A DNA stretch of 64,000 bases from Nostoc edaphicum CCNP1411 (GCF_014023275.1 NZ_CP054695.1:1-64000); one strand, 5' to 3'. Counted from the first letter of the stretch, positions 17,823 to 26,743 are shown. The notes: generated by a model from the letters alone, not told the origin. Program-made: numbers and translations.

Positions 17823-18941
17823 TTATTCGATTAACTTACCAATTTCCTTTAATTTCTGTTCTAAGATTTCTTGTAAAGATTGAAGTTGTTCACGACTAGC
17901 ATTAGCTAAAATTATCTCAGATAATCCACTACTGATTTTTTGAATAATTACTTTTACTTCTTTCGATTCTGATTGTTCTAATGTTAAATACTTAGCTTTA
18001 ATACCCTTAATTAAATCACGTGTCTCAGGTACAGTTAAACTTTCTTTTAATACCTGTTCTGTTGCTTTTATTCGTTCTATAGCAGCCTCTTGTTCGGAAA
18101 TTTTCAATATTTTTGATGACAATGTTGCTAATGCCAATGCGTGAGCGCCTTTCAGTTCTCGATGACGAATTGCTTTTTTTAAATCTTCTGGCAAAGATAA
18201 CATTGGTAAAAGATTGGACTTAACAGAAGCAGGATTCAACCCAAATTCTAAGAACACTAAAAATAAAGCTTGCTCCTCGTTATTAATATCCAGTACTTCT
18301 AAACCTTGTTGTTGCTTCTCACTACTAGCAATTAATAGTTTTGTTAGTTCCTTGACTTGATTATTACGTTCAAGCCGCTTAAGTACAGCACCAAGAGTTA
18401 TAGCAACCTCATCCAATTCTAAACCAGTTGATTTGGTGATCTCTTTAAATATTGCTTCTGCCTTATCGAGTGGATTTAAATCTTCAAAACCTAAAAAAGT
18501 CAATAACGATGATTGGTCTAAATCCTGTGGCTGAGGTACGATTAATGCCCGAATAGTCTCCCATCCCAATAGCTTCGCTCCTGACCAACGTAACTGTCCG
18601 TCCAAGAGCATATAACGGCCGTTATCTTGAGGAACTAAAATTACTGGTGTAATCTGCCCATGTTTTTTTAGTAATCTCGCTTTTGTCTGAATAGACTCTT
18701 GTGTAATTGTTTGTCTTGGCTGGTTAGGGTTAGGGTCAATTAAACCCGTATCAATGGCAATTTCACCTGTTTGCGTTTGCAATTGTTCGCGTAGTTTGGC
18801 TATTTCTGTCTCTAATTCTGGTGATTGCGATGCACGTAACCTTTCTACTTCAGCTTGTAAATCCGTAATTTTTTGTTCTTGATCAGTTTTCTGTACTGCC
18901 CCTTTAAATTTATCGCCTATTTGCGGTAATGCTTTTGCCAT
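17823..18941 (-). CDS. parB: ParB-type partition protein
   Basis: This 372-residue protein has an N-terminal coiled coil (residues 20-57, DLQAEVERLRASQSPELETE), the ParB/Sulfiredoxin-like domain (LIDPNPNQPRQ, LLKKHGQITPVILVPQDNGR, LLDGQLRWSGAKLLGW) and a helical DNA-binding region. It would bind parS sites, spread, and use the partner ATPase to position plasmid copies. Its ATG overlaps the stop of parA by one base (TAATG). The long N-terminal coiled coil before the ParB domain is unlike chromosomal ParB and resembles cyanobacterial plasmid versions. Confidence 0.85.
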   Translation of the reverse strand: MAKALPQIGDKFKGAVQKTDQEQKITDLQAEVERLRASQSPELETEIAKLREQLQTQTGEIAIDTGLIDPNPNQPRQTITQESIQTKARLLKKHGQITPVILVPQDNGRYMLLDGQLRWSGAKLLGWETIRALIVPQPQDLDQSSLLTFLGFEDLNPLDKAEAIFKEITKSTGLELDEVAITLGAVLKRLERNNQVKELTKLLIASSEKQQQGLEVLDINNEEQALFLVFLEFGLNPASVKSNLLPMLSLPEDLKKAIRHRELKGAHALALATLSSKILKISEQEAAIERIKATEQVLKESLTVPETRDLIKGIKAKYLTLEQSESKEVKVIIQKISSGLSEIILANASREQLQSLQEILEQKLKEIGKLIE

Positions 18942-19726
18942 TATTTTTCCTTAATTAATGCAATGACATCATCAACAATTAATTTGAAATCTTTGCAAGC
19001 AGGATGCTTGGGACGATACTTGTGCAATGGTAATCCATAGGCACTAGCATTTTTAAACTCGTTAGAACTCCGAATTTTTGGATATAACTTTATCCCTAAT
19101 CTCTCAGCAATTGCAGGTAACTGTGCCAGGTATTGCCTGTGCATAGCTACTACTCCGTTATACATACTGGGAACAAACCCTAAAATTGGTGGACGTGGTT
19201 CAAGTTGTAACTCGTCACTTGTGGAAATACACCATTCAACTAACTCTGCCGAACCAGAAATAGCTTTCATCTCTAACTGTACTGGAACCAAAACATGAGT
19301 AGCAGCAGCTAAAGCATTGACATTTAGCATACCCAAAGTTGCAGGACAGTCCAAGATAATTAAGTTGTGAGGTAATGAATATTTATTTAATTTGTCGGCT
19401 AGACTGTATTCTCCACGTTTTCTGATCACCAATTCATTAGCTATTTCAGCCAACAAGGGATGTCCTTGACACACCTCAACTTTTGAATCCCAAACTGGTA
19501 CTAATGACCAATCACCTTTAAAATCCTTAGAAAGTAACTCTACTGTAGTTAAATTTGCTTCGGCTGGTGACAAACCACAAAACACATCCAATGAACGTTG
19601 GGGGTCTAAATCTAACATAGCTACTGTATAACCCCGCTTACTTACTTCATAGGCAATATGTGTGCTAATGGTAGACTTACCTACTCCACCAGCATTAGCC
19701 AGGAGTGCGAGAACTATCTGTTTCAT
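18941..19726 (-). CDS. parA: ParA partition ATPase
   Basis: This 261-residue ATPase has the deviant Walker A box NAGGVGKSTISTH, the switch region LDLDPQRSLDVF and Walker B LIILDCPATLGMLN. It drives plasmid segregation with the ParB protein encoded directly downstream. It lacks the N-terminal HTH of larger P1-type ParA proteins, so autoregulation would rest on ParB or another factor. Two strong palindromes at 19761-19834 lie 34-108 bp upstream of its ATG and are the natural candidates for operator or centromere. Confidence 0.9.
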   Translation of the reverse strand: MKQIVLALLANAGGVGKSTISTHIAYEVSKRGYTVAMLDLDPQRSLDVFCGLSPAEANLTTVELLSKDFKGDWSLVPVWDSKVEVCQGHPLLAEIANELVIRKRGEYSLADKLNKYSLPHNLIILDCPATLGMLNVNALAAATHVLVPVQLEMKAISGSAELVEWCISTSDELQLEPRPPILGFVPSMYNGVVAMHRQYLAQLPAIAERLGIKLYPKIRSSNEFKNASAYGLPLHKYRPKHPACKDFKLIVDDVIALIKEK

Positions 19727-19760
19727 AAAAATTACTCAAACTTAGTCGCAGTATATCAAT

Positions 19761-19834
19761 TGTTTGTCGGATTTTAAAATCCGACAAACATAAGTTTGAG
19801 AATTTTAATAAATGTCGGATTTCAAAATCCGACA
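19761..19834. promoter_or_regulatory. Two TGTCGGAT palindromes: candidate parS/operator
   Basis: A perfect 30-bp palindrome lies at 19761-19790 (half-site TGTTTGTCGGATTTT) and a second, TGTCGGATTT-CA-AAATCCGACA, lies at 19813-19834. Both share the half-site TGTCGGATTT and are centred about 48 bp apart, immediately upstream of parA. Large palindromes at this place in parAB loci are normally ParB-binding centromeres or ParA/ParB operators. Which of these applies is not decided by the sequence. Confidence 0.65.
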
Positions 19835-19863
19835 CAAGCTGAATTTCCAAAATTACATTCGAC

Positions 19864-21492
19864 TCACCCAAATAACTCCCGATGCTGATAAGCAAATCGA
19901 GAAACATCCAGACTAGCCACAGGTTTCGCATAAATAGCCTGATTGCGAATTGCCTGTATCTGTTCTGACTCTCGCTCCATAGCTGGTGTGAATTCTTGTC
20001 GCTGTGTCAGCAAATCCTCAAACTCAATTTCCCCTGGTCTACATTGATAAAAAGCCTCTTCAGCACAACGACGGACTGCATTACCAATTTCTGCCGGACT
20101 GCAAATGCGATATTCAGCCAACAGTCTACGCCATTGGTCATCGCTCCAAGGTGAGTTATTGTCTCGAAACGCTGGAAAATACTTAGCTAGATGTAGATTG
20201 AAAATTTCATATCTTGCCCCTTCATGGGGTAAGTCCACAAAAAAGATATCATCAAAACGGCGAACTAATTCCGCAGGTAGCATTGACAAGCGATTGACAG
20301 TAGCAATGGTATAAACTGGCTCTTGATGCTCTTGCATCCAAGTCAACAAAGCCGCAGATAGCCGCCGTGCTACACCTCCATCTGCATTGGAATCCCAGCC
20401 AGCAAAGCCTTTATCAAAGTCATCCCAATAAAGTACGCAGGGAGAAAGGGAAGTTACCAAAGCAATAAACTCCTTTAATGCTCTGTCGGGATGAGGATCG
20501 CCCAGTAGTACACCCCAATTAGCTGCTAACAGTGGCAATCCCATTTTCTTAGCTGCTAACTTGGCAGAAAGACTTTTACCAGTACCCGGTGGCCCCCATA
20601 AGAGCATCCCAGTGGGAAACTTTAATCCATATTGCTTTGCTTTAGGTTGAAGTAGACAGGTAATAGTTTCCAACCTTTTCTCCAGTAAATCTAATCCCCC
20701 GGCTGAAGGTACATCCGGTTGAGCAATGTACTCTAAACCCCGACCCCGCAGTTTACTAACTTTATGCTCTAGCACTAATTGGGCGATTTCCTCAAGCCGC
20801 TTTGTAAAACCTAGACATTGCTGTAGTAGCATATTTATCTCGCCTATGGGTAAACCCTGACAGGCAAGAAAGAGCAATTGCAGTGCTGATGTTTTTTCTG
20901 TTGTCTTTAACCAAGAATTGCGATCGGCTACGGCGCGGCGATCGCACTCTGCAAACTGCTGAAGCCGGGGATGGCTACTTCCAACCCAGGCATCACAAAA
21001 CTGCTCCACAACCATCTGCACCTGCTGTTGGTCTGGAAGTGGATTTGACAGTATAGGAATAAAAGGCTGTAATTCTAGAGGTAGTTGAATGTAAGTTTCC
21101 AATAACACCCAGTAATGACGTTGTTGACTCCAGAGAGCTTGATGACAGCCATTGAGTAATTGATAGCTACATTTTTGACTTATTTTGCTAGTATCACCCT
21201 CATTTAGCATTCCCTCCAGTAAATAAATACCCGATTGATATTCCTCCAGAAGATACTGAATAATGTCCCCGTCTTTACCTCTGTCAGTTGACTGCAAGAT
21301 GTACTGACCTTGATGCTGAATTAATTGCTGTAGTCCACAGTAACCAGGATTCCAGACAAAGACTGACAAAGACCGCTCCTCACCCCAATGGTAAAACTGC
21401 TGTAATATCTGCATTCTGTCAGGCGTATGATACTCCACAGCCACAATTGGAGTATTTTGGTTAGCTAGAGCAGGCCAGTCTGTCAACTTCAT
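19864..21492 (-). CDS. AAA ATPase, Ycf46-like
   Basis: The 542-residue protein has an unrecognised N-terminal half (residues 1-250) and a C-terminal AAA domain. It shows Walker A WGPPGTGKSLSAKL near residue 293, Walker B CVLYWDDFDKGF, sensor 1 TIATVNR and an arginine-finger segment LPAELVRRFDDIFF. The overall design resembles the cyanobacterial/plastid Ycf46 family, in which an AAA module follows a large variable N-terminus. It is encoded upstream of parA in the same direction across a 137-bp gap holding the palindromes. A chaperone-like or remodelling role in plasmid maintenance is possible but unproven. Confidence 0.75.
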   Translation of the reverse strand: MKLTDWPALANQNTPIVAVEYHTPDRMQILQQFYHWGEERSLSVFVWNPGYCGLQQLIQHQGQYILQSTDRGKDGDIIQYLLEEYQSGIYLLEGMLNEGDTSKISQKCSYQLLNGCHQALWSQQRHYWVLLETYIQLPLELQPFIPILSNPLPDQQQVQMVVEQFCDAWVGSSHPRLQQFAECDRRAVADRNSWLKTTEKTSALQLLFLACQGLPIGEINMLLQQCLGFTKRLEEIAQLVLEHKVSKLRGRGLEYIAQPDVPSAGGLDLLEKRLETITCLLQPKAKQYGLKFPTGMLLWGPPGTGKSLSAKLAAKKMGLPLLAANWGVLLGDPHPDRALKEFIALVTSLSPCVLYWDDFDKGFAGWDSNADGGVARRLSAALLTWMQEHQEPVYTIATVNRLSMLPAELVRRFDDIFFVDLPHEGARYEIFNLHLAKYFPAFRDNNSPWSDDQWRRLLAEYRICSPAEIGNAVRRCAEEAFYQCRPGEIEFEDLLTQRQEFTPAMERESEQIQAIRNQAIYAKPVASLDVSRFAYQHRELFG

Positions 21493-21818
21493 AAATCTGA
21501 CTTCAACAACTTACTTTCCCCTTTTAGAGCAAATTTATTACTGATGCTTTAGCCACACGGACAATTCTCACTAACGGATTGGCTATATTTCTGACGTGAA
21601 AAAGAGCGATGGCTACGCCCGCCGCAGGCATCGCCTCCAGTACAGTGTTAATTTCGGAAACTGCTCCTAGTCCGCTTCTTTATTTCTTAAAAGCATAAAT
21701 TTGTCGCAGCAAAGACAGGTTTGAAATCGCAAAAAAATGAAATTAAAATGAAATGGATGTGAAAGCCGCGATTGCGGCAAGGAGGTGAAAAATTTACTTC
21801 ATTAAAGGAAGTTGTAAA
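21493..21818. other. Intergenic region with dispersed repeat and leader hairpin
   Basis: This 326-bp gap separates divergent genes. It contains a Nostoc-type dispersed palindromic repeat near 21609-21637 (GCGATGGCTACGCCCGCCGC and its partial complement) and a small hairpin GCCGC-GATT-GCGGC at 21765-21778, upstream of the next gene. No open frame is convincing. Confidence 0.5.
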
Positions 21819-22445
21819 ATGGCTATCGCTAAAGCTAGAACCAATAACAATCGCAACGCAGCTAATGCTAAAACATCTGCCAAAACCAATGGCACATCCG
21901 CTACAACTAAATCAAAGGTAGCGAATGCTTCACCACAAGAAGAGGCATTAGCCTTGTTGAAGGAATTGCGGAACCTAATCTTCAAAGAATATGGCGTTAA
22001 ATTACAACTACGCGATTCCCGTGTTTCAACTAAAATCGGTCATGCAGCGCGTGAAAAACTCGGACTTGACATTGCTGCTCAGGTGAAAAAGAAAGGTGGT
22101 AACAAAAAGTTTGATTGGCAAAAATGGAATACCAAATTATTTACTAAATTGTTTGGACAACCAGATGCACTCAAATATGCACCAGAAGTAGTGGCAATTT
22201 TCATGAGTATGCTGTATGACACTATCAGCACTGACCCAGAGCAAGCAATAGCAGATTTAGTGGAATTCAACCGCGCATCTCTGGAACGTCGTAATTCTTT
22301 CCAAGAACAAGAAGAGGAAGAACTTGACGATTTAGATGATGAACTAGACGAAGAACTGGATGAAGATGAGGAGGATATTGAAGATGAACTAGACGAAGAT
22401 TTAGATGAAGATGACGAATTAGATGAAGAAGATGAAGATGAGTAA
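21819..22445 (+). CDS. Hypothetical protein with basic N-terminus and acidic tail
   Basis: No family is recognised. Residues 1-40 are rich in Ala, Asn, Lys and Thr. Residues 42-160 form a folded-looking core (EEALALLKELRNLIFKEYGV, KFDWQKWNTKLFTKLFG, AIFMSMLYDTISTDPEQAI). Residues 170-208 are almost only Asp, Glu and Leu. An AAGGA site precedes the ATG. It is the first of three plus-strand genes that share a leader hairpin, and its F-D-W-x-K/E-x-N segment recurs in both of the others. The acidic tail may mimic nucleic acid or bind a basic partner; that is inference. Confidence 0.65.
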   Translation: MAIAKARTNNNRNAANAKTSAKTNGTSATTKSKVANASPQEEALALLKELRNLIFKEYGVKLQLRDSRVSTKIGHAAREKLGLDIAAQVKKKGGNKKFDWQKWNTKLFTKLFGQPDALKYAPEVVAIFMSMLYDTISTDPEQAIADLVEFNRASLERRNSFQEQEEEELDDLDDELDEELDEDEEDIEDELDEDLDEDDELDEEDEDE

Positions 22446-22489
22446 ATAACTCCGGCTTATTCTCAGTAATGACAGAATAATAACCCAAA

Positions 22490-22529
22490 ATAACCATGTA
22501 TTGCCTCAAACAATACAGGTTATTTTTTT
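22490..22529 (+). terminator. Rho-independent terminator
   Basis: An interrupted stem ATAACC/TGTATTG pairs with CAATACA/GGTTAT across a 7-nt loop and is followed by seven T residues. It lies 45 bp after the stop of the acidic-tail gene, so that gene is a separate transcription unit from the next. Confidence 0.75.
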
Positions 22530-22616
22530 GCCGAATAAAGAATTGAAAATGGAGCGAATTGCATCTTTCGATGCTGTTTCTATGAGAAAAATACTAAATA
22601 TCAAGGAATAATTCTC

Positions 22617-23048
22617 ATGGTTAACGCTAACGTTCGCAAAACTGCTAAAGCATCACGCAAAATTGAAAGGCATATTCCTGCTTTAGAACGAGTAATGACT
22701 TATCAGGAAAAAGTACACCTGATGGTAATTGAAGTATTGCGGGAAGAATCAGGAAGAGAATTAGCAGCAGCAGCCAGATTTAACGGACAAGAGTTTGATT
22801 GGGACAAACACAATTCCCAATTCCGTAAGGACTATGTAAATACACCATTAAAAGAACTAGTGAATTATGCCCGCAAACTTTACGGCTTGAATAATCTTGA
22901 TGAAATACGAGATAGACGTGCTTCTCATAAAGCTGCTCGGTCTAAACGCATGGACGGACTCAATGGTTTAAGTAGCAACTCTGATGACTTGATCAATGAC
23001 GATTTTGAACAAGATGAAGATGACGAAGATATAGAAATTGACGATTAA
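22617..23048 (+). CDS. Small paralogue family protein 1 (acidic tail)
   Basis: This 143-residue protein of unknown function has a core shared with the gene at 23234-23557: YQEKVHLMVIEVLREESGRE, EFDWDKHNSQFRKDY and YARKLYGL. It adds a C-terminal acidic run (DDFEQDEDDEDIEIDD). It has its own Shine-Dalgarno (AAGGA) and terminator. Being duplicated in tandem and individually regulated suggests a dosage-sensitive or functionally split role. I cannot name a domain. Confidence 0.65.
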   Translation: MVNANVRKTAKASRKIERHIPALERVMTYQEKVHLMVIEVLREESGRELAAAARFNGQEFDWDKHNSQFRKDYVNTPLKELVNYARKLYGLNNLDEIRDRRASHKAARSKRMDGLNGLSSNSDDLINDDFEQDEDDEDIEIDD

Positions 23049-23053
23049 TTACG

Positions 23054-23081
23054 ATGCCCTGAATTATCTAATTCAGGGCAT
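23054..23081 (+). terminator. Hairpin terminator
   Basis: ATGCCCTGAAT and ATTCAGGGCAT form a perfect 11-bp stem around a short AT loop 5 bp after the stop of the preceding gene, followed by a T-rich run. The stem is long and GC-containing, so it should end transcription. Confidence 0.7.
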
Positions 23082-23233
23082 TCTATTTCCCGCCCACCCG
23101 CATCCAACAAACAGAATTGAATGCAGCGATTGCTGCTGAATTGAAGAGATTTAAAAGTGAACTCTAACTCAGAAGGCATCTGTCGATGCTATTTAGGTGA
23201 GATGTAGCAATTCGTTAATCAAAGGATAATCAA

Positions 23234-23557
23234 ATGACTCAAATGACTCGTAATCAGGAACAAACAAAAGCGTTGGATCAAGTAATAGGATATCAGGATA
23301 AAGTGCGATTAATGGTACTGGAAGTTTTACGTGAGGAATCAGGTAGAGAACTTGCTGCTCAAGCACGCTTTAATCAGCAAGAGTTTGATTGGAACGAACA
23401 TAACATTCAGTTTCGCCAGGACTATAGCGAAACTCTCATCAATGAACTACTAGCATACGCCAAACGTCTGTATGGACTGAAAGATTTGGATGCAGTACGG
23501 GAACGGCGCAAAGCTCATAAACAACAACGTACAGCTAGATGGGCTGAAGCTTCATAA
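23234..23557 (+). CDS. Small paralogue family protein 2
   Basis: This 107-residue protein is the tandem paralogue of the gene at 22617-23048: YQDKVRLMVLEVLREESGRE, EFDWNEHNIQFRQDY and YAKRLYGLKDLDAVRERRKA are shared. It ends with a basic segment (HKQQRTARW) and lacks the acidic tail of its sister. An AAGGA site lies 8 bases before the ATG. The loss of the tail while the core is kept suggests the two have different partners. Confidence 0.65.
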   Translation: MTQMTRNQEQTKALDQVIGYQDKVRLMVLEVLREESGRELAAQARFNQQEFDWNEHNIQFRQDYSETLINELLAYAKRLYGLKDLDAVRERRKAHKQQRTARWAEAS

Positions 23558-23580
23558 TTACCTGCTGGTTCTCACAGTAG

Positions 23581-23608
23581 CCCCACTAAAATGTGGGGTA
23601 ACTTTTTT
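23581..23608 (+). terminator. Rho-independent terminator
   Basis: CCCCAC and GTGGGG form a stem over a TAAAAT loop at 23581-23598, followed by TAAC and six T residues. It lies between the plus-strand paralogue and the convergent lipoprotein gene. Confidence 0.7.
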
Positions 23609-23635
23609 GCCCGCCCACCCTTAACCGTAAAAGCT

Positions 23636-24181
23636 TTATTTGACCAAAGATGCAGCTTCGCACCCCACCCCACCAAATGTTGTAATTGTCCGACTGGAAA
23701 GTTTACTAGTCATTAACTCATCAATCTGTTGGTTTGAAAGTTGAGTTGGCTTGACTTCGACTGTGGGTGCAGTATCTCCCCTGTTGACTTGAATAATGGA
23801 ATCAGCCCAATAAAACTGCTGCTGGTCAGGTTGTGAATAAACAGGATAACAGCCTTTCGAGGCGATCGCTAATTTATGCTCTACGCTAGAAACTGATGGT
23901 AGAGAAATACCAGCACGAACTAATTTTACCTCTCCTACTGGCCCCCACAAACGTAATTGTTGATTGACACAACGTTTTCCATCCTTGAGAGGGGCAATAA
24001 TGTTGCCACAAACTTTAACATCCACATCATACATCGGCGGATAATCAGGCACAGTTTGAGCTTGAGCTTGAGTCGTATTTTTCTCATCCTTGCCACTGAC
24101 ATTTACAGTAGTAGGGGTACAAGCTGTAACTATACCTCCTATTACCAGCAGCCAAAGCCAGTTAACTTTGCAGGTAAACAT
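23636..24181 (-). CDS. Predicted lipoprotein, conjugation/partition operon
   Basis: The N-terminus has a hydrophobic signal (WLWLLVIGGIVTAC) ending in the lipobox VTAC, so Cys21 is the likely lipidated residue and the protein would be membrane-anchored on the outside. The mature part (about 160 residues) has several Cys residues (VCGNI, RCVNQQ, GCYPVY, GCEAA) that could form disulfides. No domain is recognised. It is the last gene of a minus-strand run beginning at parM. A VirB7-like role in transfer would fit size and lipidation but is speculative. Confidence 0.65.
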   Translation of the reverse strand: MFTCKVNWLWLLVIGGIVTACTPTTVNVSGKDEKNTTQAQAQTVPDYPPMYDVDVKVCGNIIAPLKDGKRCVNQQLRLWGPVGEVKLVRAGISLPSVSSVEHKLAIASKGCYPVYSQPDQQQFYWADSIIQVNRGDTAPTVEVKPTQLSNQQIDELMTSKLSSRTITTFGGVGCEAASLVK

Positions 24182-24333
24182 CTGCTGAATCCTCTTCTAC
24201 GATTGAGAAATTGACAACTAATTTTTTAACTTAAACCCCGTCCATTTTGAAACCTGGAGTTTTTAAGGAGAGTGTATTATTCGTTCGTGGCTTGAGTTCT
24301 GAACTTTACCCTGATTCCAACAAACTACGGTTT

Positions 24334-25119
24334 TCAAGGTAGACGCGGTTTAGATACAAACTGGCGCTGATTGCTAGGTGATGTCCATAACGTGCAGAAC
24401 CCGGATGAGGCTTTTCTGCTACTTGCTCCAATTTCCAGTGTTACCCCCAAACGCTTAACATCCTTAGCACAAGTAAGTTGACCGTTTTGGTCACGACTCA
24501 GCAAATCTTGATTCCATTGCATTAAGTTGTGAGCAAACTTACCTTCATTACTGGTTGCCCATTCCAAAGCATTGGCTTGGGCTTGTGTGAGTTGGCGTGG
24601 CCCAGCAGGATCTAGATGACTAGATTGATACCAGGACATTCCACCTACACTTACTAGTCCGCCTACTCCAGCTGCAATTAATAGCAGTATTCCCGCAGCA
24701 ATTAAAGAGGGAACCGAATGAATAGCACGCTCAAATTCAGTACGCCTAATTAATCCTGTTACAGCCTGAGCGATCGCTTTTTGCTGACCTTTTACTGCTG
24801 CCTTTTCATATGTCTGGAGATGGTCATAAAGCTGCGTTTGCCACAGGTCAAACATTGCTTCCATTTCTTTGGGATTGTCTTCCAATAATACTTGTAGCCT
24901 ACCAGTAGCAATCATCATCAGAAATGCTGGATCATCAGGGTCAAGCCCAGTTTGGACTACTATTTCCCAAACCCTAGCTTTAAATGAATCATCTTTACCT
25001 CGAATGGCTAAATCTAGTAAAGTTGGGTAAGGAATTTGGCTCAGTCCTTTGCCTCTAGCGGCTACTGAATCCAAAAAATCATCGTCTAAATCGAGTTCTT
25101 CAGTGTGAGAATTACTCAT
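24334..25119 (-). CDS. Single-pass membrane protein, unknown function
   Basis: This 261-residue protein has an acidic N-terminus (EELDLDDDFLDS), a soluble helical domain (residues 25-135), one membrane segment near 139-163 (LIAAGILLLIAAGVGGLVSV) and a C-terminal region of about 95 residues with two Cys. It lies between the MinD-like ATPase and the lipoprotein. The genes at 54664, 53932 and 23636 show the same style of one membrane span plus Cys-containing soluble part. A role in the cell envelope end of conjugation or plasmid positioning is possible. I do not recognise the domain. Confidence 0.65.
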   Translation of the reverse strand: MSNSHTEELDLDDDFLDSVAARGKGLSQIPYPTLLDLAIRGKDDSFKARVWEIVVQTGLDPDDPAFLMMIATGRLQVLLEDNPKEMEAMFDLWQTQLYDHLQTYEKAAVKGQQKAIAQAVTGLIRRTEFERAIHSVPSLIAAGILLLIAAGVGGLVSVGGMSWYQSSHLDPAGPRQLTQAQANALEWATSNEGKFAHNLMQWNQDLLSRDQNGQLTCAKDVKRLGVTLEIGASSRKASSGFCTLWTSPSNQRQFVSKPRLP

Positions 25120-25288
25120 ATCTGTATTTGCTTTTAGCTAATTAGCGCCCTCGTACCCTACGCTCATTTGGTAATCCGATTTGATGGTGGGAGATGTCAC
25201 CGAAACAGTGCTGAGTGCTGAGTAAAAAAGTAAAATTAATTGCACGGGCTAAACACTCCGCTACCGATAACAGCACTCCTGAATTAGA

Positions 25289-26059
25289 TTACTTTTTGGT
25301 AGCAACTTTGCCGTTGACATTAGCATCATCAACTTTTTCTGTTGGGGCAGTAATTGAAGCTGTCGGAAGATTCCAAATTTTAGCTTTCTCAATTTCCTCA
25401 GAAGCTTTTTTGAGAAAATTGTGTAATCGCTGCTTACCCAATACACCTAACTCTCCATAATCTCTAGCCGCAGAAAAATTTATCTGATTGGCATCAAGGA
25501 TATCCCGCTCTCGATAGCTGAACTTGGGAAAATTGATGACAGCTACTTTATGAGCTTTGATTAAATCCTGTAAATTCTTACGTCCATCTACATGTTTCCA
25601 GTCATCGCATAAACCATAATTGCGTACAAATATGTGCTTAATCTTGTTCTCAAAGCGTTCGAGAGATTGCATAAATAATTGAACGCTGTCATATCCACCA
25701 CTACAAACAAACCACTTATATATTTTGACCTTATTTTTCCCCGTAATTTCTAGGATTTGATTACGCTCAATCCAATCAGTTACTGCTGGGTATACTTGAG
25801 CAGGTAAATTGACAATCACAGAAGTTGTTAGCGCTAAATTAAAAATTTCATCAGCATCGTAAGCTTTACGCTCTGATTCGCTAAAAACTGCTGTTTTATG
25901 ATTGTCTGGGTAAAATGCACCCACATCTGGATTACTTTGGTCTGCTTCTACCAATTCATAAGAGAGTTTATTGTCAATGCAGTATTGCACCATAACCCGT
26001 GCAAACAAAGACTTGCCAACTCCACCTTTTTCACCATCCATGAAGTGAATTGCTGCCAT
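25289..26059 (-). CDS. MinD/ParA-like P-loop ATPase
   Basis: This 256-residue protein starts MAAIHFMDGEKGGVGKSLFA, a deviant Walker A box of the ParA/MinD type, followed by the switch segment VEADQSNPDVGAF. It lacks the usual DLDPQ and has a long variable middle (TGKNKVKIYKWFVCSGGYDS), as in conjugative-plasmid mobilisation ATPases (MobD/TraL-like). It is the third gene of the parM operon. Together with ParA at 18941 it makes two Walker-type NTPases plus one actin-like NTPase on this replicon. Its cargo is unknown. Confidence 0.75.
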   Translation of the reverse strand: MAAIHFMDGEKGGVGKSLFARVMVQYCIDNKLSYELVEADQSNPDVGAFYPDNHKTAVFSESERKAYDADEIFNLALTTSVIVNLPAQVYPAVTDWIERNQILEITGKNKVKIYKWFVCSGGYDSVQLFMQSLERFENKIKHIFVRNYGLCDDWKHVDGRKNLQDLIKAHKVAVINFPKFSYRERDILDANQINFSAARDYGELGVLGKQRLHNFLKKASEEIEKAKIWNLPTASITAPTEKVDDANVNGKVATKK

Positions 26060-26104
26060 CTTAAATCTCCTTTTTGATTTGACTAAATATGCATTAATAA
26101 ATAC

Positions 26105-26743
26105 TTAAATATTCTCAAACATATTGTCTGTATCATCATAGAAAGACCCCTCGCCAGCAATGAAGGAATCAGAATCTATTTTGTGTTTTCGCTGGTTGTC
26201 ACTATTACTAGTGCCATTGCCTTTACTTTTACCTTTAGCGCTAGCATTACTATCATTCTCATCATCAATACCACCGCTATTACCAATTTCTAGACCGAAC
26301 ATAGTAGCAAGCGTTTGAGGATTGGTCATAGTGCTGAGAGGTACAGGCAAAACATCACTTGATTTATGTGGTAATCCTAGTTCCATTCGCAAATAAGCCA
26401 AATGTTGCTCCAGGGCATGACAACAAATTAACCCTACCTGACGCACCTCTTTATCACTAATTTCTACATCCGCATTTGCTTGAGCTTGATATGCTAAAGG
26501 CAACCAACACATTCGTAATGCCTGTAACACCATCTCTTTGCTAGTACTGACCCCATTTCCTTTTTGCAAATATATAATTAGCTTTGCATCAACAGTATTT
26601 GAGTAAGCACGAAGCCGAAGAGTCAAATTTTTATATTGTCTTTGTCTGTCAGTATCAGTTCGTTCAGGCAATTTGCGACTACCGCTACTATTGGGCTGTC
26701 TATTATTGTCATTATTTTTGGGTTGTTTTTTATTTGTAGTCAT
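26105..26743 (-). CDS. Candidate ParR-like adaptor (RHH-type N-terminus)
   Basis: This 212-residue protein has a basic, Asn-rich start, then a segment with the strand-helix-helix look of a ribbon-helix-helix domain (KNLTLRLRAYSNTVDAKLII, SKEMVLQALRMCWLPLAY), and a low-complexity C-terminus (Ser/Asn/Lys/Gly-rich). Its start overlaps the stop of the actin-like gene by 4 bp. In parMR systems the gene after parM encodes ParR, a dimeric RHH protein that binds 11-bp centromere repeats. Position, predicted fold and the matching repeats at 28050-28243 support that role, though sequence identity alone does not. Confidence 0.6.
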   Translation of the reverse strand: MTTNKKQPKNNDNNRQPNSSGSRKLPERTDTDRQRQYKNLTLRLRAYSNTVDAKLIIYLQKGNGVSTSKEMVLQALRMCWLPLAYQAQANADVEISDKEVRQVGLICCHALEQHLAYLRMELGLPHKSSDVLPVPLSTMTNPQTLATMFGLEIGNSGGIDDENDSNASAKGKSKGNGTSNSDNQRKHKIDSDSFIAGEGSFYDDTDNMFENI

